A DNA stretch of 40,134 bases, taken from the IMG/VR virus record IMGVR_UViG_3300013102_000021, positions 1-40,134 of that record; one strand, 5' to 3'. Origin of the DNA: a virus. Each line of letters starts with the position of its first letter. Position 1 is the first letter of the stretch. The position numbers and the translations under genes were made by a program. Of the stretch, positions 1 through 6,367 are shown one piece after another. The notes beneath the pieces were generated by a model. The model was not told the origin of the DNA. It ran no database searches and was given only the letters and a program-made list of their open reading frames with translations.

Positions 1-123
1 AGGGCCTACATCGTGGGTAATACCACGAAGGCGCCAACCACTGTACACGCCGAAGGCCGCCCACGTCTCGTCCAGGACAACCTCGACATCGCGGGTCAGC
101 TGATGCCAAGGGCCGTCTTCAGC
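1..123. repeat. Terminal direct repeat, left copy
   Basis: Bases 1-123 are identical to 40012-40134. The repeat lies inside the Panacea antitoxin reading frame, which continues without a break when the ends are joined. It is therefore more likely the overlap of a circular (or circularly permuted) assembly than a physical terminal repeat. The unique circle would be 40,011 bp. Confidence 0.95.
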
Positions 124-378
124 GAGGTCCATATGGATCGGCTCAGATCCGAATTCACTGCACTCGCGGTAGAGCGGGGCGATCACCGGTCCGTGCTTCC
201 AGGCTGAAAACTCTTCCTTGACGAGCGACTTTCCCGAGAAGTGCAGGTAACGACTCTGAGCGAGATAAAGAAGCTTCTGAAGCTTTAGGTTGTCGAGGTC
301 ATGATCCGGCGACTGCTGTGCACGAGCGATAAACCACTTCGCGACTAGCGATGCGGCAAGAGGCGGCGCGTAACTCAC
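1..378 (-). CDS. Panacea (DUF4065/SocA-like) antitoxin, N-terminal part; gene continues at 40011
   Basis: First 126 codons of a 211-aa protein split by the linear cut: the frame runs from 378 down to 1, which equals 40012, and on to 39754. The GTG start at 378 has a strong AGGAGG 4 nt upstream (383-388). The Panacea core is visible: LDNLKLQKLLYLAQ at residues about 28-41, EEFSAWKHGPVIAPLY at 55-70, and SGWRLRGIT at about 113-121. Panacea-domain proteins neutralise many unrelated toxins (RelA/SpoT-type, mRNA interferases, Fic and others) in two-gene operons. The next gene is a PemK/MazF-like protein joined by a 4-bp overlap, so a toxin-antitoxin pair is the natural reading. The family call is strong; the neutralising role is inferred from family and context. 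Confidence 0.85.
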   Translation of the reverse strand, partial: MSYAPPLAASLVAKWFIARAQQSPDHDLDNLKLQKLLYLAQSRYLHFSGKSLVKEEFSAWKHGPVIAPLYRECSEFGSEPIHMDLAEDGPWHQLTRDVEVVLDETWAAFGVYSGWRLRGITHDVGP

Positions 379-391
379 GGCTCCTCCTAGC

Positions 392-422
392 TTCTCCACA
401 GGTTATACACGTGGTTATCCAC
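392..422. promoter_or_regulatory. Three DnaA-box-like repeats upstream of the toxin-antitoxin operon
   Basis: TTCTCCACA (392-400), TTATACACG (403-411) and TTATCCACA (414-422) lie head to tail with 11-bp periodicity. The last is a perfect DnaA box consensus. They occupy the region immediately upstream of the AGGAGG/GTG start at 378 and of the divergent gene at 454-505. They could be DnaA sites or an operator with a similar half-site; an AT-rich stretch (431-446) follows. Confidence 0.5.
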
Positions 423-504
423 AGCGCGGTTTACGTTTAGTATATCCAGTGCGATGGGTCGACCTGTCACTCTACAGCATTTGAAGTGGCGTAAAATTCC
501 GCGC

Positions 505-642
505 ATGGAAGACCCGAACTCCATCGACCCGCCCAACTGCCCGAACTGCCTCCACCAGTGCGAGCCTGCCGGAACGGTCCAGCATCCGTTCTGGTGGTGC
601 CCGTCATGCAGAACAGCGGTGCTCTCAGGCCCGCGTTTCTAA
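505..642 (+). CDS. Small zinc-ribbon protein
   Basis: A 45-residue protein with two CxxC pairs (CPNC near residue 12, CPSC near 32) separated by about 18 residues including HPFWW, the layout of a single zinc ribbon. No function can be assigned. I chose the ATG at 505 because TAAAAT (492-497) ends exactly 7 nt before it, the geometry of a leaderless transcript. The in-frame ATG at 454 is also possible, since TATATC sits 7 nt before that one. No Shine-Dalgarno sequence precedes either. It is divergent from the Panacea antitoxin gene and belongs to the accessory island. Confidence 0.55.
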   Translation: MEDPNSIDPPNCPNCLHQCEPAGTVQHPFWWCPSCRTAVLSGPRF

Positions 643-644
643 AC

Positions 645-930
645 CCTGACGCCTTCCTTTGAGATTCTCTAAACACCCAGTTGGGAACCTCTAAAACTGG
701 GTGCGCAAGGAAGCGAGTAACGTGACTGCGTGAAGCCGGGCCCGAGCGTGCAATCGGCGCGGCGGACGGAAGAGGCGCTCGATCGGCACCAAAGATGAAG
801 AACAACTAGACATGCGGCGTTGAGGACCATTCCGGTCCGATGCCCCCATTGTGATGGACGTCCCCAGTGTCCATCACTAGTCCCACCCCGCTCCGCGGTA
901 TTCGGGTTACCGTGTAGCGGGGTGGGGCGT
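645..930. other. Hairpin-rich noncoding region
   Basis: No convincing gene between 643 and 1084. Four hairpins follow one another: CACCCAGTT/AACTGGGTG (674-682 with 695-703, enclosed by CTTCCTT/AAGGAAG at 653-659 and 707-713), GGACC/GGTCC (824-838), GTGATGGAC/GTCCATCAC (851-859 with 869-877), and CCCACCCCGCT/AGCGGGGTGGG (882-892 with 916-926) with an inner CGGTA/TACCG stem. A CTCTAAA heptamer is directly repeated at 667-673 and 689-695. The last hairpin resembles a terminator without a T tract. The whole could be a structured RNA, a set of terminators or protein-binding dyads. Confidence 0.5.
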
Positions 931-1039
931 TCCAGCTATTTTCGCGCATAGCCAAGGCCACGTACATAGGCACGGCGAAATTTCCTTCCGATGTCGGCGG
1001 CCGCCCCTACTCTCGATCCCATGTCTCAGCACTGGTCCC

Positions 1040-1059
1040 CGCGATCGCAGCTGATCGCG
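1040..1059. promoter_or_regulatory. Inverted repeat upstream of small gene
   Basis: CGCGATC (1040-1046) and GATCGCG (1053-1059) form a 7-bp dyad with a 6-bp spacer, 25 bp upstream of the start at 1085. An operator is possible, but no promoter boxes are clear. Confidence 0.25.
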
Positions 1060-1084
1060 ACGGGCCACGCCAGGCCAGTGGTTC

Positions 1085-1273
1085 ATGGTCGACGACGGTG
1101 TCCGAATCGCGATCGTCCGGCAGCTGCAGATCGGCCCGAACAAGGAAACCATGCACCGGGTCGTGACCTACGCGGAGCGGTCGGAGGACCGAGCGTTGGT
1201 CGGCTACTTCCCGCACCTCCAGATGGCGGTCGAGATCACCTGGCGCGAATACCTGAAGGCGAAGCGGCGCTAG
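1085..1273 (+). CDS. Hypothetical protein, 62 aa
   Basis: A small soluble protein I do not recognise as a named family. It reads as genuine coding sequence: regular amphipathic pattern (VRIAIVRQLQIG, then HRVVTYAERSEDRALVGYFPHLQMAVEITW), high third-position GC and a basic C terminus (KAKRR). The ATG start lacks a visible Shine-Dalgarno sequence. It is convergent with the 85-aa gene of the alarmone synthetase pair, with a bidirectional terminator between them. Confidence 0.55.
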   Translation: MVDDGVRIAIVRQLQIGPNKETMHRVVTYAERSEDRALVGYFPHLQMAVEITWREYLKAKRR

Positions 1274-1301
1274 TCCGTGCTTCTCGGACGAGGAGAGACA
1301 G

Positions 1302-1344
1302 ATGAAAGCCGCCCTCTGCCAGTAACGGCGAGGTCGGCTTTCAT
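1302..1344. terminator. Bidirectional terminator between convergent genes
   Basis: ATGAAAGCCG (1302-1311) pairs perfectly with CGGCTTTCAT (1335-1344), and an inner CCTC/GAGG segment extends the stem. It sits between the stop at 1273 (plus) and the stop at 1358 (minus). Confidence 0.65.
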
Positions 1345-1357
1345 TCAGCTGGATCGA

Positions 1358-1615
1358 TCAGGCGTGACTTAGCATCAGCTCAGCAAACAGCGGGTTGCTC
1401 TCTGAGCGGAAGTAGTGCCCGTGGGTCTTCATGATGGTCTGAATGCTGTCAGATCCAATGAGAACAATCTCATAGTCCTCGCTGGACATATGCGCTCGTT
1501 CGGCCTCGGCGTAGGCGCTCGTAGCTTTCGTTGAGTCTCTAAACTCATCCTGCTGCACGAGTCGCTGGTCTTTGTGGCTGTAAACGAGAAGGAAGTGGAC
1601 CGTTGCGGCTGCCAT
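1358..1615 (-). CDS. 85-aa partner protein of the RelA/SpoT-like synthetase
   Basis: Small protein of mixed hydrophobic and acidic composition: MAAATVHFLLVYSHKDQRLV at the N terminus suggests a beta strand, a central AYAEAERAH helix, then EIVLIGSDSIQTIMKTHGHYF. The name and fold are unknown to me. It starts 2 nt after the stop of the synthetase gene, and its AGGAGGAG ribosome site lies inside the last codons (Arg-Arg-Arg) of that gene, so the two are translationally linked. It could be an antitoxin, an activator that senses infection, or an unrelated passenger. A bidirectional terminator follows it, making this a self-contained two-gene operon. Confidence 0.7.
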   Translation of the reverse strand: MAAATVHFLLVYSHKDQRLVQQDEFRDSTKATSAYAEAERAHMSSEDYEIVLIGSDSIQTIMKTHGHYFRSESNPLFAELMLSHA

Positions 1616-1617
1616 TT

Positions 1618-2355
1618 CTATGCTCTCCTCCTGCTGTAGTAGCCCTCTTTAATTACTCGATCCGTCGCGTCATTGAGACGAGAGCGAAGTGTGTCGGGGA
1701 GGGCGAGTCCGTACTCCTGATGATAGATCACATCGCCAGCAGCATTGAAGTACTCAAGCATACTCTCTGGGCCAATACCATCCTTCAGAGTGAGATTGTG
1801 CGCGGAGTCAGCAGATTCAATCGCGTTTGCCCATGACTGCTGTCCCTGCGTGCGTAGTTGCACCTCAATGCGACGAACCCCTCGCTCGACTGTCAGATGG
1901 AAGGCACGGTACCCCATTCCGTTGGGGTCTGTGACATAGTCCCTCCGTCGCACGATGTTGTTGCCCCACGTTTTCTCAACATGACTACGGACGCGCCCGA
2001 GCGCTTGTGCATCATCGAGGACGGCGCGGCAGCCTCCGATGTCTTCAAGTCTCGCCAAATTCGTCTTCTCCATTCGGGCCAACTTCCGAATGATGCGCGG
2101 AACGCGTTTCAGTCGCTGCGAAACCAGAGGAGCTCCACTCGTTTCACTACTGACGATCTGACGAAGCCCTACTGTGACGCTCCCAAGCGGTCGCTGATGC
2201 GCGGCACGGAATGCACTGATCACCGCATAGGCCTCGGCGAACCTCTCGTCGTCATACCAGTCGACCGGATACTCGCGCCGATGGCCATCAGCCAAGTATT
2301 CACCGCACCTATTGATATGCCCCTTGCTCGGCAGGACGATTGCAGTAGCCGCCAT
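1618..2355 (-). CDS. RelA/SpoT-type small alarmone synthetase
   Basis: A 245-aa protein with one RelA/SpoT synthetase domain, residues about 78-195, and no hydrolase or C-terminal regulatory domains. Landmarks of the family are present: RLK at 81-83 (ATP-binding R and K), LEDIGGCRAV with D105 (metal ligand), NGMGYRAFH with Y149 and H153 (G loop), and IEVQLRTQGQQSWA with E164, Q166 and W175. Catalysis looks intact; the product could be (p)ppGpp, (pp)pApp or pyrophosphorylated tRNA as in toxSAS enzymes. Related prophage-encoded proteins block superinfecting phages (family knowledge). ATG 2355 was chosen because TAAGGT ends exactly 7 nt upstream and a strong terminator lies within any longer frame. 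The gene is visibly more A/T-rich than the structural genes, consistent with recent acquisition. Confidence 0.85.
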   Translation of the reverse strand: MAATAIVLPSKGHINRCGEYLADGHRREYPVDWYDDERFAEAYAVISAFRAAHQRPLGSVTVGLRQIVSSETSGAPLVSQRLKRVPRIIRKLARMEKTNLARLEDIGGCRAVLDDAQALGRVRSHVEKTWGNNIVRRRDYVTDPNGMGYRAFHLTVERGVRRIEVQLRTQGQQSWANAIESADSAHNLTLKDGIGPESMLEYFNAAGDVIYHQEYGLALPDTLRSRLNDATDRVIKEGYYSRRRA

Positions 2356-2362
2356 GGGAGCG

Positions 2363-2397
2363 ACCTTACAGTATGTGCCACGGTGCCTAGCTGGCAC
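2363..2397 (-). promoter_or_regulatory. Leaderless promoter with operator dyad for the alarmone synthetase operon
   Basis: On the minus strand TAAGGT (plus 2363-2368) lies 7 nt before the ATG at 2355. Upstream, GTGCCTAGCTGGCAC (2383-2397) is a perfect 5-5-5 dyad overlapping the expected -35, and a third GTGCC half-site is at 2375-2379. This is a layout for tight repression; the regulator is not identified. Confidence 0.5.
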
Positions 2398-2412
2398 ACT
2401 CGCAAACGACGA

Positions 2413-2450
2413 AACGCCCCCTCTCAACCCGAGGGTCAAGAGGGGGCGTT
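2413..2450. terminator. Strong terminator at the end of the late operon
   Basis: AACGCCCCCTCT (2413-2424) pairs perfectly with AGAGGGGGCGTT (2439-2450), with ACCC/GGGT extending inward. It lies 84 bp beyond the last late gene (2534), between the lysis cassette and the accessory island, and may serve both directions. Confidence 0.8.
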
Positions 2451-2533
2451 CTTTCAGTGCTGGCAGGAATCGCACGAGCCGTTGTGAGCGCAGGTGTCAG
2501 GGCACGGACGGTCCGTGTGCCGGCAGGAGCAGC

Positions 2534-2785
2534 TCACGCGGCGGCGTGCTCACCGTAGACGGGCTTCCGGGCGACGCCCAGCAGCCAGCCGAACCAGGCG
2601 TACTTGCGCTCCAGCCATGCGGCGCCGACGTAGTAGAGGGACGCGGCGAGGGTGCTCACAGATACGATCAGGCCACCCTCGATGTCCGGGGCGACGTGCA
2701 CGTTGATCGCGGCGAGCAGGCCGACGAGCCAGCCGACGATGATCGGGACGAGGGACCGCACGACGGCGATGATGAAGTTGGACAT
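2534..2785 (-). CDS. Holin-like membrane protein
   Basis: An 83-aa protein with two hydrophobic segments: residues about 4-26 (FIIAVVRSLVPIIVGWLVGLLAA) and about 37-56 (IEGGLIVSVSTLAASLYYVG), separated by a short polar loop, with a charged C-terminal tail. Size, topology and position directly after the muramidase and a coiled-coil membrane protein fit a class II-type holin that times lysis. Start ATG 2785, 2 nt after the upstream stop. Last gene of the late operon. No sequence motif defines holins, so the call rests on topology and context. Confidence 0.7.
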   Translation of the reverse strand: MSNFIIAVVRSLVPIIVGWLVGLLAAINVHVAPDIEGGLIVSVSTLAASLYYVGAAWLERKYAWFGWLLGVARKPVYGEHAAA

Positions 2786-2787
2786 GG

Positions 2788-3177
2788 TTACTCCTTGTGT
2801 GGGTGTGGCTGGGTTCGCTCGAGGTCGAGGAGGCGGTCGCGTTGACCGGCGTCGTCCTTGCGGAGGTCGCGCAGCTCGGACCGGATCCCGCCGATGTCGG
2901 CTGCTTGCGCCTTCTGGACTTCCGCTTGCGTCTTCTGAACGTTGAGGACGGTGGTGACGAGGGCGACGAGTTCCCCGTGGCGTTCGTCGCCCTCCTCCCG
3001 CAGGTTGGTGGTGTGAGAGTTCTGCACCTGGTTCAACGTCTGCTTGGTGTCGGACCGGACTTCCTGCGTGGCGGCGCTGAGGTGGTTGATCTTCCGGTTC
3101 AGCCACGCGCCGAGGATCAGCATGACGGCAGGGCCGACCACCGCGGTGACGATGGCGACCCTTACTGCTTCAGACAT
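2788..3177 (-). CDS. Membrane-anchored coiled-coil protein of the lysis cassette (DUF2746-like)
   Basis: A 129-aa protein with one N-terminal transmembrane segment (residues about 6-26, VAIVTAVVGPAVMLILGAWL) followed by a long heptad-like, Q/E/K/R-rich region running to the C terminus. Such proteins accompany endolysin and holin genes in actinobacteriophages and may be a second holin, a pinholin partner or a spanin-like regulator. The start overlaps the endolysin stop in a TGATG arrangement, so it is coupled to the muramidase. Confidence 0.7.
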   Translation of the reverse strand: MSEAVRVAIVTAVVGPAVMLILGAWLNRKINHLSAATQEVRSDTKQTLNQVQNSHTTNLREEGDERHGELVALVTTVLNVQKTQAEVQKAQAADIGGIRSELRDLRKDDAGQRDRLLDLERTQPHPHKE

Positions 3178-4358
3178 CAGGTCAGGCGCAGTTTCTGCCC
3201 GGGCTTGATCAGAGATGCATCACTTCCGATGGTGGCCTTGTTGAGGGCGTAGAGCTTCTGCCACGTCGTCCCGTGCTTCGAGGCGATGCCCGACAGGGTG
3301 TCGCCGGAACGCACCGTGTACGTCTTGACGGCGGCCGCAGGTGCACCGGATAGCTTGAGCTTGTCGCCGGGGTGGATGACGTTCGGGTCCGAGAGGCCGT
3401 TGAGCTTTGCCAGCGCCTGCCAGGTCGTGCCGTGCGCGGCCGCGATGCCCGAGAGCGTGTCACCACTCCGCACGGTGTAGCTCGAGGCGATCGTCGGAGA
3501 CTTCACCGGCGCCTTTCCGGAGATCCTCAGCACCTGCCCCGGCTTGATGAGGGACGGGTCGCCGCCGATTACCGTCCGGTTCAGGGAGTAGAGCTCCTGC
3601 CAGCCCATACCGTAGCGCTCCGCGATGCCGGACAGGGTGTCCCCGGACTTCACGGTGTACCCGGTCCCCGCGGGGTGACCGGTCGATGCGGTCGGCACGC
3701 TCGCCGGGGCGCTCGTCACCGCGCCGCCGAACAGCTCAGCACACGAGATGCGGGAGTAGTTCGCGTCGACAGTCTTGCGGTCGGCGACGGGGACGACGCT
3801 CGAGTACTGGTGGATGTCCCAGCGTGCGATCTTCCCATTCAGCGCAGGCTCGTGGTCCGGGGTGTGACCCGTCGGGAAGTCACCGTAGGCGCTCCACCAG
3901 ATGCGGATGCCCTTGTCGGTGATCTTGCCCCAGGGCCCGTTGTCGCGGGTGAGGTGCGCGGGGCAGTAGAGCCAGAGCCGGCTCCACGGGACGCCGGTGC
4001 GCTCGTGCACGCGGGCGAGGAACTTGAGCGCGTCATCCTGCTTCCAGTACACCCCGTTGTCGTCGAGGGGCTCGTCGTCGAGTGCGAGCACGTCGTGGGC
4101 GGGGTCGAAGTCGTGCAGGTTGTCCGCGAAGAAGTCAGCCTGCGTCACGGGGTCGCCCTTGCCCGGGACGAAGTAATGCCCGATGCAGAGGCCCGCCTTG
4201 CGCGCTGCGTCGACGTGCCCGGGGTAGCCGTCCGCGACGTACAGGGTCCCGGTGTTGAAGCCGGCCGCCTTGACGATGACGAACTCGACACCCTCCTGCC
4301 GTGCGCGGGGGTAGTCCATGCCGGACTGCCACTTGGATACGTCGATACCGAATGTCAT
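3177..4358 (-). CDS. Endolysin: GH25 muramidase with three LysM domains
   Basis: A 393-aa lysin. Residues 1-205 form a glycoside hydrolase family 25 domain: GIDVSKWQ at 4-11 with D6, and the catalytic D-x-E in LALDDEP (D94, E96). A short Ala/Ser/Thr linker (about 212-230) leads to three LysM repeats (about 233-277, 294-335 and 347-393), each with a YTV(K/R)SGDTLSGIA core. It cleaves the MurNAc-GlcNAc bond of host peptidoglycan; LysM anchors it to glycan. No signal peptide is present, so release needs the downstream holins. ATG 4358 is preceded by TAGGAG. A terminator lies just upstream of the gene. Confidence 0.93.
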   Translation of the reverse strand: MTFGIDVSKWQSGMDYPRARQEGVEFVIVKAAGFNTGTLYVADGYPGHVDAARKAGLCIGHYFVPGKGDPVTQADFFADNLHDFDPAHDVLALDDEPLDDNGVYWKQDDALKFLARVHERTGVPWSRLWLYCPAHLTRDNGPWGKITDKGIRIWWSAYGDFPTGHTPDHEPALNGKIARWDIHQYSSVVPVADRKTVDANYSRISCAELFGGAVTSAPASVPTASTGHPAGTGYTVKSGDTLSGIAERYGMGWQELYSLNRTVIGGDPSLIKPGQVLRISGKAPVKSPTIASSYTVRSGDTLSGIAAAHGTTWQALAKLNGLSDPNVIHPGDKLKLSGAPAAAVKTYTVRSGDTLSGIASKHGTTWQKLYALNKATIGSDASLIKPGQKLRLT

Positions 4359-4375
4359 GGGGGTCTCCTAACGAG

Positions 4376-4420
4376 AAAAAGCCCCGCGTGTGCGAGGCGT
4401 GGGGGTGTGCGAAACGGGGC
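4376..4420 (-). terminator. Intrinsic terminator upstream of the endolysin gene
   Basis: On the minus strand GCCCCG (4415-4420) pairs with CGGGGC (4381-4386), followed by TTTTT (4376-4380). It lies between the tail-fibre stop and the endolysin ribosome site, so readthrough past it would set lysin levels. Confidence 0.65.
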
Positions 4421-4472
4421 CAATCCAGGCATAGCCGAGCGCGTGGTGAAGGCGCTCGGCTAGGGCATCGAC

Positions 4473-5879
4473 TTACTGACCTCGGGTGTAGATGCGCCGG
4501 AAGGCGTCTTCGGCGATGGCCTTATGGGCGATGTGCGTGGGGTGCGCGCCGTCGGACTTCAGGTAGAAGTCGTTGTTGCCGTCACCCTTGGGATTGTCGA
4601 CCCTGCCCGTGCCGAACATGTAGCTGGACATGTCGATGAACGGCCGGCCCGCGGTCGCCGCCCCCGCTTTCACCGCTGATACGTTTGCCGTGTACCCGGG
4701 GAGGATCGTGCCGATGACGTACACCTCGGGGACGGCGGATACTGACGCCAAGGCGGACTCGACAGCGGACTGGATGGTCCCTGCCGCGCCGCCATCGTTC
4801 TGTGACCCGTAGAACACGATGACGTTCGGGTTGAACCCGAGCACAGTGGAAATGCGGGTGTAGTAGGCGGAGGCGCTGCCTCCCGCAACCCACCCTGTGC
4901 CGCCGATCCCGGCGAGAACCACATCATCGGCACCCAGCAGGTGCGCGAGACGGGGTGCGAACGTTTCGAGGACGTTCGCACCCCCGTCGCCCGCTGCGGA
5001 GCCTGCGCCATTCACCCACGAGTCACCGATGATCGCGACTCGGCGCTTGATGGTGTTGGTGGGCTTGGTGAGCGTTTGGCCGGTGGGAAGGTTCACCGCC
5101 ATCAGCCCGAGGTTGTCGGTGCCGACGATCTGGATCGTCCGCGATTTCGCCGAGGGGAACGTCAACGTAACCTTGTACCCGTTGGCCGTGAATCCACGTA
5201 AGACGTTCGTTTCCGCCAGCCACTTACCGTTGACGCGGAACATGGGCGTATCCGTCGCCGTGCGGCCGTAGAACAGGATCTCGACAACCGAGCTGGTGGT
5301 CACGAACGACACGAGCAGGGGCCATTTGGCCGATTGCGCGCCACCGCCCGGCTTCACCGCGCCGTAAAGCGCTAGGTCGCCGGATGGGCCGTTCGCCGTG
5401 TGGAAGTCGCCGGGCGCGTACCGGAAGTTGGTATCGCTCGCGCCGTCCCATGAGCTGACGGATGACCCCGTGCCGACGATGGCCGGCTTGAAGATCGCTG
5501 GCGAGGCGAGCCCGCTCACCGTGCCAGTGGCGAAAGCGACCGTGGGCATGTCATCGGCGGGCGGCGGCTGGAAAGCGTTACGGGCGTAGTTCGGCACCCA
5601 GTCAAGGGCGGCGAGCTTCGCAAGAAACACGCTCTTTGTCGCTGATGTTCCAGGCGTGGACAGGTATCCCGCCACGGCGGTGTCGTTGTCCACGGCGTTC
5701 ACGCCCGGGAGGCCTTGGGGACCCACCGGGCCCTGCGGAATGCCGAACTGGATGCTTCTCTTTGCGGGGGTTCCGCCGAGATCGACAGTCGGATACATCC
5801 CCGGTGCAAGGACAATTGCAGAGGCCGAGTCAATCGTTCCGGTCGGGCCTTTCAGATTCGTGCGTGTTACCCAAGCCAT
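4473..5879 (-). CDS. Tail fibre / receptor-binding protein with SGNH hydrolase domain
   Basis: A 468-aa protein. Residues 1-60 carry a tail-attachment segment ending in a short collagen-like stretch (GIPQGPVGPQGLPG at about 46-59). The middle (about 110-270) is beta-rich. The C-terminal 190 residues are an SGNH/GDSL hydrolase: block I IIGDSW with S287, block II GIGGTG (about 324-329), block III GSQND with N361, and block V SDGAHPTH with D443 and H446. Such domains remove acyl groups from surface glycans, so the fibre may bind and trim a host wall polymer. ATG 5879 overlaps the previous stop in TGATG. Last virion gene before lysis. Confidence 0.85.
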   Translation of the reverse strand: MAWVTRTNLKGPTGTIDSASAIVLAPGMYPTVDLGGTPAKRSIQFGIPQGPVGPQGLPGVNAVDNDTAVAGYLSTPGTSATKSVFLAKLAALDWVPNYARNAFQPPPADDMPTVAFATGTVSGLASPAIFKPAIVGTGSSVSSWDGASDTNFRYAPGDFHTANGPSGDLALYGAVKPGGGAQSAKWPLLVSFVTTSSVVEILFYGRTATDTPMFRVNGKWLAETNVLRGFTANGYKVTLTFPSAKSRTIQIVGTDNLGLMAVNLPTGQTLTKPTNTIKRRVAIIGDSWVNGAGSAAGDGGANVLETFAPRLAHLLGADDVVLAGIGGTGWVAGGSASAYYTRISTVLGFNPNVIVFYGSQNDGGAAGTIQSAVESALASVSAVPEVYVIGTILPGYTANVSAVKAGAATAGRPFIDMSSYMFGTGRVDNPKGDGNNDFYLKSDGAHPTHIAHKAIAEDAFRRIYTRGQ

Positions 5880-6298
5880 CAGATCCACTCCTTCAAGTCG
5901 CCGGTGTCGGTGTCGAGCCACCATGTGTTTGCTTCGGGGTTCGGCGGGGGGTCCACGCCGACCCACCACCTGCTGATCGGGATGCTCGAAAGGGTGTCGA
6001 TGTTGCTGCTGCCCGGTGGGACGACGAGCCCCTTGAGGATGTCCAAGCCGATGTAGCCGCCCGCGGAGTCGAGCCATTCGATGCGGAGCGTGTAGGTGAC
6101 TTCGGGGGTGGTGAACGACGACGCCACCAAATCGACGGTGAACGAGCCGTCTGACGCGGGGGTAACCCGTATCGGGCGAGCCGAGAGCACACCGCCTGTC
6201 GTCACTGCTGGGCTGTCGGCGGTGAATATCAGCGTCGGCTGGAAGGCGGTGAGAGCCGCCAGCCCGAAGTCGGTGAGCGTGCCGGTGACGGTTGCCAT
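5879..6298 (-). CDS. Minor tail protein
   Basis: A 139-aa, beta-rich protein: an Ig-like N-terminal part with alternating hydrophobic strands and a C-terminal NPEANTWWLDTDTGDLKEW segment of a type common at the ends of actinophage minor tail proteins just before the fibre gene. Probably part of the baseplate or a fibre connector. ATG 6298 is preceded by AAGGAG and lies directly after an intrinsic terminator. It is coupled to the SGNH fibre gene by a 1-bp overlap. Confidence 0.7.
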   Translation of the reverse strand: MATVTGTLTDFGLAALTAFQPTLIFTADSPAVTTGGVLSARPIRVTPASDGSFTVDLVASSFTTPEVTYTLRIEWLDSAGGYIGLDILKGLVVPPGSSNIDTLSSIPISRWWVGVDPPPNPEANTWWLDTDTGDLKEWI

Positions 6299-6315
6299 GA
6301 GGCTCCTTGAATGAG

Positions 6316-6338
6316 AAAAAGCCCCCACGAATGAGGGC
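6316..6338 (-). terminator. Intrinsic terminator within the tail-tip genes
   Basis: Minus strand: GCCCTC (6333-6338) pairs with GGGGGC (6321-6326, one T-G wobble), followed by TTTTT (6316-6320). The GGGGCTTTTTCTC core matches the terminator before the endolysin. Confidence 0.65.
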
Positions 6339-6367
6339 GAAGTCGAAAGCTGCTGAAGGGCTGCGGG

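Noticed and set aside
1-123. Physical direct terminal repeat of the virion
   Set aside because: It splits an intact gene, lies far from terminase and has a length consistent with assembly overlap; read data would be needed to prove otherwise.
1858-2487. Plus-strand open frame opposite the alarmone synthetase
   Set aside because: Runs through the late terminator and is antisense to conserved synthetase motifs; no coding pattern.
3372-4463. Plus-strand open frame opposite the endolysin
   Set aside because: Antisense shadow of the GH25/LysM gene; repeats mirror the LysM codons.
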